From assembly GCA_035705295.1 (NCBI GenBank), contig DASSWG010000164.1, positions 3,196-67,195 on the forward strand: 64,000 nt of DNA. The letters run 5' to 3'. The notes below the pieces were generated by a model, which was not told the origin of the DNA, ran no database searches, and saw nothing but the letters and a program-made list of their open reading frames with translations. The translations under genes and the position numbers were made by a program. This document shows, in pieces, positions 8,198-16,685 of the stretch. The stretch's first letter is position 1. Each line of letters starts with the position of its first letter. The DNA comes from DASSWG01 sp035705295 (GTDB lineage Bacteria > Bacteroidota > Bacteroidia > Flavobacteriales > Flavobacteriaceae).

Positions 8198-9997
8198 TCA
8201 CAACGGGTAAATAATCGGGATCAAAAAGGAAGCAATCAACCAAAAAATAATGTTTAACGGGGTTCCTATTCGTAAAAAATCCTTGAAGGAATAATTACCG
8301 GCACTGTAAACCATCGTATTGGTTTGATAGCCGATGGGCGTCATAAAATCGGCGCTTGCCGCAAATGCAATGCTCATCAAAAAAGGAACTGGGCTCACGC
8401 CAAAAGTCACGGATAACGAAATGGCGATGGGCGTCAGCAAAGCCGCAGTGGCGTTATTGGACATTACGCCGGTCAAAAAAGAAGTGATGAGGTAAAATAC
8501 GGAAATCAAAATGGTCGGCCCCAAAGTTTGACCCACATTTTCCACCAACCATTCGGCCAATAATTTTGACAATCCGCTTTGTTGCATTGCCTCCCCAATG
8601 CTCAAGGCTCCCGCCAGAAGCACGATTACTTTCCAATCAACCGCATTGTATGCGTTTTCGGGAGATGTGATCTTTGAAAACAACAATACCGCTATTCCGG
8701 CCAAACCTGCGGTCATAATGTCCAGCACGCCCGTCGATGCCAGCGTCACCACCGCGACAATGGTGGAAAGCGCAATAAAAAGTTTCTTTTTGTCGATTCG
8801 TTTGATGCCGGATTCGCTCAAAGAAATAAACGGTGCACGGCGTTTTCGTTCACTGGCTTGCAGCAATTTCGCCCCTTTTTCATCGGTTTGGAGCAAAACA
8901 ATGTCGCCTGCGCGCAAATATACATAGTTTAGGTCCTCCAATCGTTGTTTTCCACGTTGGCGAATTGCCAATACTTTGCTCCGGTATTTTTGAAAAAAAT
9001 CGGTATCGTCCAATTTTTTATTAATCAATTCGGAGTTGGGCAGCAAAATTATTTCAATCAGTTTTGTTTCTTCTGCATGGAAGCTGTGCAATCCCAATTT
9101 TGTGGAGATGTGCAAGGATTCGTTTTGCAGCAGGTTTTTGATTTTTTCCATTTCGCCCCTTACCAATAAATGGTCCCCTTCTTCCAAGACCGTTTCTACA
9201 GCAGGCTTTTTGATCACTTCGTTTTTTCCACGGTACAACTGATCGACATATACTTGCATGCCATCTTGTTTGAATATATTTTCAATGGTGATGGGGCTAT
9301 TGTCTTCATGAAAGCTTTTAACGATTCTAATTTCGGTGAGGTAATCTTTTAGGTTAACCGCTTCGGAAAGGTCGGTCATGCGTTTTTGGTCGGGCAACAA
9401 TTTTTTGGAAAACAAGGTTAAATACAAAATTCCTACCAACAAAAAAACCAATCCCAATGGCGCCATTAAAAACATGTTGAAGGGTTCCAATCCGTAGCCC
9501 ACCGCTATCCCGCTCACCAAAAGGTTGGTGGAAGTTCCGATCAACGTGCATGTTCCTCCAAAAATAGCACCGTAGGACAAGGGAATCAACAACTTGGAAG
9601 CGGGCGTATTCGTTTTTTTTGCGGCACTGGAAATAATCGGAATAAAGGTCGCAACGACCGGAGTGTTGTTGATGAAGGCACTTATGCTTCCGGTAATGGA
9701 AGTGATTCCAATGATGGACAAATAATAACTTTTTTTGATCAACCGGATAAAAAATGGGGTAAGGCTGTCAATAATTCCCGTTCGCAAAAGGGAATCGCTC
9801 AACACGAACATGGCCGCCACGGTTATGGTGGCGGGGTTCGCAAAGCCTTTGACACCATCTTCCGGACTCAACACGCCTGTCACCACCAAGGCCACAACAA
9901 TACTCATTGAAATATGATCAATGCTGAAATATTCTGTGGCAAAAAGAATAAATGCCACAATAATTACCACAATGGTGACATAAGCTTCAAATCCCAT
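8198..9997 (-). CDS. SLC13/DASS-type permease with two TrkA-C (RCK-C) domains
   Basis: The 599-residue inner-membrane protein has hydrophobic spans in its N-terminal 200 residues, two soluble TrkA-C-like domains at about 215-300 and 305-385 (for example VLEEGDHLLVRGEMEKI and YLRAGDIVLLQTDEKGAKLL), and a second transmembrane half. The motifs INNTPVVATFIPI and MSNNATAALLTPIAISLS are the paired SNT-like hairpins of the divalent anion:sodium symporter family. Related proteins carry dicarboxylates, sulfate or other anions with sodium; the substrate here cannot be assigned. The RCK-C domains suggest nucleotide or ion regulation. Transcribed alone and divergently from the COG2426 gene. Confidence 0.9.
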   Translation of the reverse strand: MGFEAYVTIVVIIVAFILFATEYFSIDHISMSIVVALVVTGVLSPEDGVKGFANPATITVAAMFVLSDSLLRTGIIDSLTPFFIRLIKKSYYLSIIGITSITGSISAFINNTPVVATFIPIISSAAKKTNTPASKLLIPLSYGAIFGGTCTLIGTSTNLLVSGIAVGYGLEPFNMFLMAPLGLVFLLVGILYLTLFSKKLLPDQKRMTDLSEAVNLKDYLTEIRIVKSFHEDNSPITIENIFKQDGMQVYVDQLYRGKNEVIKKPAVETVLEEGDHLLVRGEMEKIKNLLQNESLHISTKLGLHSFHAEETKLIEIILLPNSELINKKLDDTDFFQKYRSKVLAIRQRGKQRLEDLNYVYLRAGDIVLLQTDEKGAKLLQASERKRRAPFISLSESGIKRIDKKKLFIALSTIVAVVTLASTGVLDIMTAGLAGIAVLLFSKITSPENAYNAVDWKVIVLLAGALSIGEAMQQSGLSKLLAEWLVENVGQTLGPTILISVFYLITSFLTGVMSNNATAALLTPIAISLSVTFGVSPVPFLMSIAFAASADFMTPIGYQTNTMVYSAGNYSFKDFLRIGTPLNIIFWLIASFLIPIIYPL

Positions 9998-10100
9998 CTT
10001 CTTTTTTGGTTAAAGATAATGGTTTTGTGAATTGTCCTGCAAAGATTTTTATACGGCGGCGGCACCCGATGAATATTTGTGTTTATATCGTGAATTTTCT

Positions 10101-10108
10101 TACTTTTG
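10101..10108 (+). promoter_or_regulatory. -7 promoter motif TACTTTTG
   Basis: TACTTTTG fits TAnnTTTG and ends 20 bases before the ATG at 10129, supporting that start over upstream alternatives in the same frame. Confidence 0.65.
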
Positions 10109-10128
10109 CCGTTCAAAAAAAGTCAAAA

Positions 10129-10587
10129 ATGATCTTGGAAATTATCGTGGCGATGTTGTGGAGCATTTCTCCTTTTGGCGAGGCCAAGGTAGGAATACCC
10201 TATGCTGTTTTCAATGGGGTGAACATTTATCTCGCTTTTATTTTTTGCTTGGCGGCCAATATTTTGGTGTTCCCGATCATGCTTTTTTTCCTTGACTCCA
10301 TCAACCGATGGTTTTTTAAATGGAATTTTTATAAAAAATCTGCGGTTTGGGTAGCTCGAAGAGCCAAAACAAACGCCCAAAAAGGAATTGATAAATACGG
10401 ATTTTGGGGCTTGGTCGTTTTTGTGATGATCCCACTTCCAGGAACAGGAGTATATGCCGGAACCATCGCCGCCTATATTTTTCGTTTCGAACGGAAAAAA
10501 GCGTTCATCGCCAACAGTATTGGAATCACCCTGTCGTCAGTGATCGTTTGGTCGCTGACCGTGCTTTCTTTCAACGGGATTTCCTAA
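10129..10587 (+). CDS. COG2426-like small membrane protein (small multidrug export family)
   Basis: A 152-residue integral membrane protein with about four hydrophobic segments and the family-like N-terminus MILEIIVAMLWSISPFGEAK followed by VGIPYAVFNGV. A central motif VVFVMIPLPGTGVYAGTIAA is also characteristic. The family is annotated as putative small multidrug export protein, but transport has not been firmly shown and I would not rely on it. The frame is open from 10006, but the promoter motif and family N-terminus favour 10129. It is monocistronic and converges on sucD. Confidence 0.8.
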   Translation: MILEIIVAMLWSISPFGEAKVGIPYAVFNGVNIYLAFIFCLAANILVFPIMLFFLDSINRWFFKWNFYKKSAVWVARRAKTNAQKGIDKYGFWGLVVFVMIPLPGTGVYAGTIAAYIFRFERKKAFIANSIGITLSSVIVWSLTVLSFNGIS

Positions 10588-10680
10588 AGAATAAATTCAT
10601 CGAAACAAAAAAACCACCGAGAAATTGTTTTGATGGTTTTGATAATTTCTCACATAAATAGAAGCTGAGCTATTGAAAAC

Positions 10681-10707
10681 AAAAAAGCCACTCAGTTTGA
10701 GCGGCTT
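10681..10707 (-). terminator. Intrinsic terminator of sucD
   Basis: On the minus strand AAGCC, CTCA and TGAG, GGCTT form an interrupted stem followed by a T tract, 25 bases after the sucD stop. Confidence 0.75.
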
Positions 10708-10731
10708 CTTATTGTTTTGGCACGGAAACTC

Positions 10732-11616
10732 TTAACTGTTCACCGTTTGCATCACTTCCGCTACTTTTTTGCCAATTTCCGCGGGCGAATCCACCACGTG
10801 GACGCCGCATTCTTTTAAAATGGCTTTTTTGGCCTGTGCGGTGTCGTCACTTCCACCCACAATTGCACCTGCGTGGCCCATTGTTCTTCCTGCCGGGGCG
10901 GTTTCCCCTGCAATAAATCCGATGACGGGTTTTTGCGTGCCGCTTTCTTTGATCCAACGCGCGGCATCGGCTTCGAGCTGTCCACCGATTTCACCGATCA
11001 TTACCACACATTCGGTTTCCGGATCGTTGATCAACAATTCCACGGCTTCTTTGGTAGTGGTCCCAATAATCGGATCCCCGCCAATTCCGATGGCGGTGGT
11101 GATTCCCAAACCTTGTTTCACAACTTGGTCGGCGGCTTCGTAAGTCAAGGTTCCTGATTTTGAAACAATGCCCACATTTCCTTTTTTAAAGACAAAACCG
11201 GGCATAATCCCCACTTTTGCTTCTCCGGGAGTAATTACGCCGGGGCAATTCGGCCCCACCAATCGGCAATTTTTATCACTGATATAATCGGCTACTTTGA
11301 TCATATCGGCCACAGGGATTCCTTCGGTAATGGTAATGATCACCTCAATTCCGGCATCGGCTGCTTCCATAATGGCGTCGGCGGCAAAAGCCGGGGGCAC
11401 AAAAATGATACTGGTATCAGCGCCGGTTTCTTTCACCGCATCTTCCACCGTATTGAAAACCGGGCGGTCCAAATGGGCTTGCCCTCCTTTTCCGGGTGTT
11501 ACACCACCAACCACATTGGTTCCGTACTCGATCATTTGTTCAGCGTGAAAGGTGCCTTCGCTTCCGGTAAATCCTTGTACGATTATTTTTGAATTTTTAT
11601 TGACTAAAACACTCAT
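10732..11616 (-). CDS. sucD: Succinyl-CoA ligase (ADP/GDP-forming) alpha subunit
   Basis: SucD with SucC interconverts succinyl-CoA and succinate with substrate-level phosphorylation in the citric acid cycle. The 294-residue product has the CoA-binding Rossmann segment (IIVQGFTGSEGTFHAEQMIE), the VGPNCPGVITPGEAKVGIMP motif, and AGRTMGHAGAIVGG, which holds the phosphorylated histidine. No sucC is in the window, so the two subunits are encoded apart, as is common in this phylum. It lies 91 bases downstream of the LpxD-like gene on the same strand; the gap is AT-rich and the gene may be transcribed separately. Confidence 0.95.
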   Translation of the reverse strand: MSVLVNKNSKIIVQGFTGSEGTFHAEQMIEYGTNVVGGVTPGKGGQAHLDRPVFNTVEDAVKETGADTSIIFVPPAFAADAIMEAADAGIEVIITITEGIPVADMIKVADYISDKNCRLVGPNCPGVITPGEAKVGIMPGFVFKKGNVGIVSKSGTLTYEAADQVVKQGLGITTAIGIGGDPIIGTTTKEAVELLINDPETECVVMIGEIGGQLEADAARWIKESGTQKPVIGFIAGETAPAGRTMGHAGAIVGGSDDTAQAKKAILKECGVHVVDSPAEIGKKVAEVMQTVNS

Positions 11617-11707
11617 GTTTTTATATTTTTTTGCGTTGCAAATGTAGTTTTTTAAAAAAGAATTTTGAAAGTTTTTGCGGTTTTATTGAATTCTTCCCTT
11701 GGGGAAA

Positions 11708-12646
11708 TTAATATTTTGGATTTTGTTTTTTCAGCAATTCAGGAATCCTTCGAATGTTTGCCATCTCTTTTAAATGTTGCCGGGCTCCCACTGCGGGGCT
11801 TCCAAAATATTTCATTCCGGGTTTGGTGTTTTTCGAAATTCCCGATTGTGCAAAAATTTCGGTTCCTTTGGCAATGGTCACGTCGCTGCGAATGCCCACT
11901 TGCCCCCATATGGTCACTTCGTCTTCTACGACCACGCAGCCAGCAATGCCGGTTTGCGAAGCGATCAAACATTTTTTTCCGATTTTGGTATCGTGGCCAA
12001 TATGCACTTGGTTGTCTATTTTTGTGCCTTCGCCAATAATCGTATCGCCGCTCACGCCTTTGTCAATGGTGCAAAGTGCACCCAAATCAACATTATCTTC
12101 GATAACGACACGGCCACCTGAAAGCAACTTATCGAAACCCTCCGGGCGGTTTTTGTAATAAAACGCATCGGCCCCCAAAACGGTTCCGGCGTGTATTGTA
12201 ACATTGTTTCCGATGACAGTATGGCCGTAAATGCTGACATTGGAATGGATCAAACAATTTTTGCCGATTTCGACATGGTTTCCAATAAAAACATTGGGTT
12301 GAACGATGGTGTCTTTTCCTATTTTAGCCGAACCCGAAATTACATTGGCCGTTTGTTCAAAAGGTTGGAAATATTGGGTCAGTTTATTGAAATCGCGAAA
12401 AGGATCGTCGGAAATCAGCAAAGCTTTCCCCTCGGGGCAATCGACTTTTTTGTTGATTAAAATTACAGAAGCATCAGAATTCAGTGCCTTCTGATAATAT
12501 TTCGGATGGTCCACAAAAACAATTTCGCCTTCGGATATCCCATGGATTTCGTTCATCCCCGATATTGGAAATTCCGGATCGCCAACATATTCCGCGGAAA
12601 TAATCGTTGCGATTTGTTGCAGCGTATGTTTTTGTGAGAATTTCAT
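11708..12646 (-). CDS. LpxD-like UDP-3-O-acylglucosamine N-acyltransferase, second copy
   Basis: This 312-residue protein has an N-terminal uridine-binding-like domain (about 1-100) followed by left-handed beta-helix hexapeptide repeats to about residue 280, ending in a short helical tail. A histidine pair in QVHIGHDTKIGKKC sits where LpxD has its catalytic histidine. It is shorter and more divergent than the LpxD at 15535-16563. Bacteroidota commonly encode such an extra LpxD homologue near efp; whether it acylates lipid A precursors or another UDP-sugar is unknown. The frame is open to 12706, but the family-like N-terminus MKFSQKHTLQQIATI begins at 12646. Confidence 0.85.
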   Translation of the reverse strand: MKFSQKHTLQQIATIISAEYVGDPEFPISGMNEIHGISEGEIVFVDHPKYYQKALNSDASVILINKKVDCPEGKALLISDDPFRDFNKLTQYFQPFEQTANVISGSAKIGKDTIVQPNVFIGNHVEIGKNCLIHSNVSIYGHTVIGNNVTIHAGTVLGADAFYYKNRPEGFDKLLSGGRVVIEDNVDLGALCTIDKGVSGDTIIGEGTKIDNQVHIGHDTKIGKKCLIASQTGIAGCVVVEDEVTIWGQVGIRSDVTIAKGTEIFAQSGISKNTKPGMKYFGSPAVGARQHLKEMANIRRIPELLKKQNPKY

Positions 12647-12649
12647 CTT

Positions 12650-12694
12650 AGATTTGAGTATTGAGATATGAGATTTGAGACATAAGATATTAGA
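12650..12694. repeat. Short GAGATATGAGATTTGAGA-type tandem repeat
   Basis: Degenerate tandem units of about eight bases around GAGATATGAGATTTGAG fill the gap between efp and the LpxD-like gene. This kind of low-complexity spacer is common in flavobacteria. No function is evident. Confidence 0.5.
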
Positions 12695-12709
12695 AAAAAT
12701 CTTCAATCG

Positions 12710-13276
12710 TTAATCTTTTATTCTTTCTTTGTAGGTTCCCTTGTCGGTTTCGATTTTGATTTTGTCGCCTTCGTTGATGAACAATGGCACGTTCACTTCC
12801 GCTCCCGTTTCAACAGTTGCGGGTTTTGTAGCGTTCGTGGCCGTGTTGCCTTTTACACCGGGTTCGGTATGGGTGACTTCCAAAATCACGCTGGGCGGCA
12901 TTTCCACGGAAAGCGGCATTTGATCTTCTGAATTGATCAACACGGTGACCACTTCGCCCTCTTTCAACAAACCGGGGGTATCCAATGCGGTTTCTTGCAG
13001 CATTATTTGCGAATAATCGTCCGTGTTCATAAAATGATAGCCTTCGCCGTCATTGTACAAAAACTGGAATTTGTGGGTTTCGACACGTACTTCCTCGATT
13101 TTGTGACCGGCGGAAAAGGTATTGTCCAATACTTTTCCGGTGGTGACACTTTTCAATTTGGTGCGTACAAAAGCTGGTCCTTTGCCGGGTTTCACGTGCA
13201 AAAATTCAATGATTTTATAAATGTCGTGATTGTATCGGATGCACAATCCATTTCTGATGTCGCTTGTATTTGCCAT
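12710..13276 (-). CDS. efp: Elongation factor P
   Basis: EF-P binds ribosomes stalled at polyproline stretches and promotes peptide bond formation. The 188-residue product has the three OB-like domains of the family. Domain I carries HVKPGKGPAFVRTKLKS, with the lysine at residue 32 at the loop tip that many bacteria modify; I see no modification enzyme nearby. Domain III ends in VPLFINEGDKIKIETDKGTY, a conserved family segment. The gene lies between lpxA and an LpxD-like gene on the same strand, an arrangement typical of Bacteroidota. The spacer to lpxA holds two tandem palindromes that could separate the transcripts. Confidence 0.96.
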   Translation of the reverse strand: MANTSDIRNGLCIRYNHDIYKIIEFLHVKPGKGPAFVRTKLKSVTTGKVLDNTFSAGHKIEEVRVETHKFQFLYNDGEGYHFMNTDDYSQIMLQETALDTPGLLKEGEVVTVLINSEDQMPLSVEMPPSVILEVTHTEPGVKGNTATNATKPATVETGAEVNVPLFINEGDKIKIETDKGTYKERIKD

Positions 13277-13300
13277 TTTTTTATTTATATTAAAAGGTGG

Positions 13301-13350
13301 AGACGCAAAATCTTGCGTCTATACTTTATGAGACGCAAGATCTTGCGTCT
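13301..13350. repeat. Tandem pair of 20-base palindromes
   Basis: Two nearly identical units of 20 bases lie at 13301-13320 and 13331-13350, separated by ten bases. The second, AGACGCAAGATCTTGCGTCT, is a perfect palindrome; the first differs at one position. They occupy the space between lpxA and efp and could act as a transcript-processing or attenuating hairpin pair. Confidence 0.8.
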
Positions 13351-13356
13351 GTACTA

Positions 13357-14139
13357 TCAATTGGAAAAATATCCTTTCATGATTCCACGTTGGGAGTTTT
13401 TGATGAATTCCAAAATTTCATCGCGTTCGGAAGTAGCTTCCATTTCGGCTTCGATAATGGCCGCCGCTTGGGAATTATTGTAATTTTTCTGGTATAAAAT
13501 CCGGTAAATATCCTGTATTTCTCGGATTTTTTCGGTTGAAAACCCCCTTCTTCGCAAACCGATGGAATTAATGCCCACAAAAGACAAAGGTTCACGGCCA
13601 GCTTTTACGTAGGGCGGTACATCTTTTCGCACCAAACTTCCTCCGGTGATAAAAGCATGCGAGCCAATACTACAAAATTGTTGAATGGCGGCCATTCCGG
13701 CCAAAACCACGTGTTCGCCCACCACAATGTGCCCAGCCAAGGTGCTGTTGTTGGAAAAAATGCAATTGTCGCCCACAAAACAATCGTGCGCAATATGGCA
13801 ATAGGCCATGATCCAACAATTTTTCCCGATTTTGGTTTTCATTTTATCGGTGGTTCCCCGATTGATGGTAACGCATTCGCGAATGGTGGTGTTGTCGCCA
13901 ATTTCGGTAACCGTATCTTCCTCGTTGAATTTTTTATCTTGGGGGATGGCGGAAATTACCGCGCCCGGAAAAATACTTACGTTTTTTCCAATGCGTGCGC
14001 CTTCCATAATGGTAACATTCGACCCGATCCAGGTTCCTTCGCCGATCACGACATTGTTGTGAATGGTCGTAAAAGGCTCGATCACCACATTTTTGGCGAT
14101 TTTGGCTCCGGGATGAACGTAAGCAAGTGGTTGATTCAT
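13357..14139 (-). CDS. lpxA: Acyl-ACP:UDP-N-acetylglucosamine O-acyltransferase
   Basis: LpxA catalyses the first step of lipid A synthesis in the cytosol, transferring a 3-hydroxyacyl chain from ACP to the 3-OH of UDP-GlcNAc. The 260-residue product begins MNQPLAYVHPGAKIAKNVVI and shows the hexapeptide-repeat beta-helix, the MAYCHIAHDC segment with the catalytic histidine, and an alpha-helical C-terminus. It starts two bases after the lpxC-fabZ stop, so translation is probably coupled. The operon order is lpxD, lpxC-fabZ, lpxA. Confidence 0.96.
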   Translation of the reverse strand: MNQPLAYVHPGAKIAKNVVIEPFTTIHNNVVIGEGTWIGSNVTIMEGARIGKNVSIFPGAVISAIPQDKKFNEEDTVTEIGDNTTIRECVTINRGTTDKMKTKIGKNCWIMAYCHIAHDCFVGDNCIFSNNSTLAGHIVVGEHVVLAGMAAIQQFCSIGSHAFITGGSLVRKDVPPYVKAGREPLSFVGINSIGLRRRGFSTEKIREIQDIYRILYQKNYNNSQAAAIIEAEMEATSERDEILEFIKNSQRGIMKGYFSN

Positions 14140-14141
14140 AA

Positions 14142-15542
14142 TTATTTTACTTTTGAAATTTGCGCCATCAGTTCCGCTTCGGCGCAGAGTTTATCGTTCG
14201 CATAGGCATACCCGCGCATATGGCAAATACCTCTACGAATGGGTGAAATCAAATCGCATTTGAAAACCAGCGTATCGCCGGGAGTGACTTTTCGTTTGAA
14301 TTTCACATTGTCTATTTTCATAAAATAGGTAAGGTAGTTTTCCGGATCCGGAACCGTGCTCAAAATCAATATTCCGCCAGTTTGTGCCATGGCTTCTACA
14401 ATCAAAACCCCCGGCATCACCGGAGCTCCCGGGAAATGTCCTGCAAAAAAAGGTTCGTTCATGGTCACATTTTTCGTTCCGACAACGTGTGTTTCGGACA
14501 ACTCGAAAATTTTATCCAACAATAAAAATGGCTGTCGGTGGGGCAACATTTTCATAATCTGCACCACATCCATCAAAGGTTCTTGGTTCAAATCGATTTG
14601 TGGGACTTTGTTGCGTTTTTCCTGCTTGATGATTTTTGCCAATTTTTTTGCAAATTGTGTGTTGACGTAATGCCCGGGTTTGTTGGCGATCACTTTTCCG
14701 CGAATGCGCGTGCCAACCAATGCAAGGTCGCCGATCACATCCAACAACTTGTGGCGGGCGGCCTCGTTGGGGTAATGCAAAGTTAGGTTGTCCAAAATAC
14801 CATTGGGTTTGATGGCGATGGAATCTTTTCCGAAAGCGACTTTCAATTTTTCGGTGGTTTCGGGCGATAATTCTTTGTCCACATATACGATCGCATTGTT
14901 CAAATCACCGCCACGGATCAACCCGTGTTCCAAAAGGGTTTCCAGTTCGTGCAGGAAACTAAAGGTGCGCGCATCGGAAATTTCTTCTTTGAATTCCGAA
15001 AGGTTTTTGATCGATGCATTTTGGGTGCCCAAAACTTTGGTGCCAAAATCGACCATGGTCGTCACTTCATATTCTTCCGAAGGCATCAAAATAATTTCGC
15101 TGCCGGTTTCTTGATCGGTGTACGAAATAATTTCTTTTACCACGTATTCTTCCCGCTCCGCTTCCAGTTCTTCTATTCCTGCTTTTTCGAGCGCTTCGAC
15201 AAAAAATTTCGCGGAACCGTCCATAATTGGAGGTTCCGAAGCGTCCAATTCAATCAGTACATTGTCAATTTCAAGCCCTACACAGGCTGCGAGCACGTGT
15301 TCGGAGGTTTGTATATCCACGCCGTTTTTCTCCAAACGGGTGCCGCGTTGCGTGCTGACCACATACATAGCCTCGGCGGGAATCACGGGGCTTCCTTCTA
15401 AATCGATCCGTTTGAAAGCATAGCCGTGGTTTTCGGGCGCGGGTTTAAAAGTCAACGTCACTTCTTTCCCGGTGTGAAGCCCAACACCGACCAGTGCGGC
15501 TTCTTTTTTTATGGTTCGTTGTTTGTTTGTTTTTTTATTCAT
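14142..15542 (-). CDS. lpxC-fabZ: Bifunctional UDP-3-O-acyl-GlcNAc deacetylase / 3-hydroxyacyl-ACP dehydratase fusion
   Basis: The 466-residue protein joins two enzymes. The LpxC part (about 1-310) performs the committed zinc-dependent deacetylation in lipid A synthesis; TSEHVLAACVG carries a metal histidine at residue 82 and HKLLDVIGDLALVG carries the second histidine and an aspartate. The FabZ part (about 315-466) is a hot-dog-fold dehydratase of fatty acid elongation, with GHFPGAPVMPGVLIVEAMAQ holding the catalytic histidine and glutamate. The fusion is known in Bacteroidota and a few other phyla and couples two uses of 3-hydroxyacyl-ACP. The gene overlaps the end of lpxD by eight bases. 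Confidence 0.96.
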   Translation of the reverse strand: MNKKTNKQRTIKKEAALVGVGLHTGKEVTLTFKPAPENHGYAFKRIDLEGSPVIPAEAMYVVSTQRGTRLEKNGVDIQTSEHVLAACVGLEIDNVLIELDASEPPIMDGSAKFFVEALEKAGIEELEAEREEYVVKEIISYTDQETGSEIILMPSEEYEVTTMVDFGTKVLGTQNASIKNLSEFKEEISDARTFSFLHELETLLEHGLIRGGDLNNAIVYVDKELSPETTEKLKVAFGKDSIAIKPNGILDNLTLHYPNEAARHKLLDVIGDLALVGTRIRGKVIANKPGHYVNTQFAKKLAKIIKQEKRNKVPQIDLNQEPLMDVVQIMKMLPHRQPFLLLDKIFELSETHVVGTKNVTMNEPFFAGHFPGAPVMPGVLIVEAMAQTGGILILSTVPDPENYLTYFMKIDNVKFKRKVTPGDTLVFKCDLISPIRRGICHMRGYAYANDKLCAEAELMAQISKVK

Positions 15543-16563
15543 TTGGATTCAACTTTTTTTCAAGTTTCTCAAGTTTTTCCATCGATTTTGGAAGGTTTTT
15601 AAAATGCACATACGATTTGTTGTAATCACCGTAGTTCAATGCCGGTGAGCCTTGCAACACTTCGTCGTCCTTCACGTTTCTTCCAATTCCGGATTGGGCT
15701 TGGATTTTGACACGGTCGCCAATATTGATGTGGCCAACTATCCCAACTTGCCCACCGATCAAACAATTTTTGCCGATTTTTGTGGAACCGGCGACTCCTG
15801 TTTGTGCGGCAATGGCGGTATTTTCGCCAATTTCGACATTATGGGCGATTTGTATTTGATTGTCCAATTTCACACCTTTGCGTAAAATGGTGGAACCCAA
15901 AGTCGCTCGATCAATGGTGGTACCGGCGCCAATATCGACATAATCTTCGATAATGACGTTGCCAATTTGTGGAACTTTGTGAAAACCCCCTTCCCCATTG
16001 GGCGCAAACCCAAAACCGTCGGCGCCAACGATGGCCCCACTGTGGACCACACAATAATTTCCGATAATGCTTTCGGAGTAAATTTTCGCTCCCGCAAAAA
16101 CGATTACGTTATCACCGAGCTTCACATTGTCGCCAATATAGGCATTCGGGTAAATTTTCACATTGTCGCCGAGTTGCACGTTTCTCCCGATATAAGAAAA
16201 CGCTCCAATGTAAATATTTTCACCATATTCCACTGAATCAGAAACAAAACTCGGAGTTTCGATGCCCTGTTTGTTTAATTTCACTTGATTGTAAAATTCC
16301 AACAACTTGGAAAAAGATTGGTAGGGGTTTTCCACTTTGATCAATGTGGCGCTGATTTTTTTCTCGGGCTTGAAATCTTTGCCCACAATACAAATCGACG
16401 CTTTTGTGGAATAAATGAAAGGGCTGTATTTTGGGTTGGCCAAAAAAGTGAGCGTGCCTTCGGTGCCTTCTTCGATTTTTGCCAAAGAAGAGACTTCAAT
16501 TTCGGGGTTTCCCTCTATTTTGCCTTCAAGAATTTCCGCTATTTGTGTGGCTGTGAATTTCAC
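15535..16563 (-). CDS. lpxD: UDP-3-O-(3-hydroxyacyl)glucosamine N-acyltransferase
   Basis: LpxD adds the N-linked 3-hydroxyacyl chain in the third step of lipid A synthesis. The 342-residue product has an N-terminal uridine-binding domain (KFTATQIAEILEGKIEGNPE), hexapeptide repeats from about residue 100 to 300, and the catalytic region QIAHNVEIGENTAIAAQTG with the active-site histidine. Translation starts at a GTG at 16563; no better in-frame ATG exists near the family N-terminus. It is the first gene of the lpxD, lpxC-fabZ, lpxA run and overlaps lpxC by eight bases. It is the canonical copy, with a second LpxD-like gene further on. Confidence 0.95.
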   Translation of the reverse strand: MKFTATQIAEILEGKIEGNPEIEVSSLAKIEEGTEGTLTFLANPKYSPFIYSTKASICIVGKDFKPEKKISATLIKVENPYQSFSKLLEFYNQVKLNKQGIETPSFVSDSVEYGENIYIGAFSYIGRNVQLGDNVKIYPNAYIGDNVKLGDNVIVFAGAKIYSESIIGNYCVVHSGAIVGADGFGFAPNGEGGFHKVPQIGNVIIEDYVDIGAGTTIDRATLGSTILRKGVKLDNQIQIAHNVEIGENTAIAAQTGVAGSTKIGKNCLIGGQVGIVGHINIGDRVKIQAQSGIGRNVKDDEVLQGSPALNYGDYNKSYVHFKNLPKSMEKLEKLEKKLNPNE

Positions 16564-16685
16564 CTGGTTTCAGTTTGATAATTGTTTTTGGTGCAATTTG
16601 GCTTTTCTGCCCACATATTTCAAGATTTTAGGTGAATTATTTTTAAACCCCGTATATATTTTTTGCTCGACAAAAGTAAAAAAAA

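Noticed and set aside
13301..13350. CRISPR-like repeat pair
   Set aside because: Only two units with a ten-base spacer, each unit fully palindromic, and no cas genes; not a CRISPR array.
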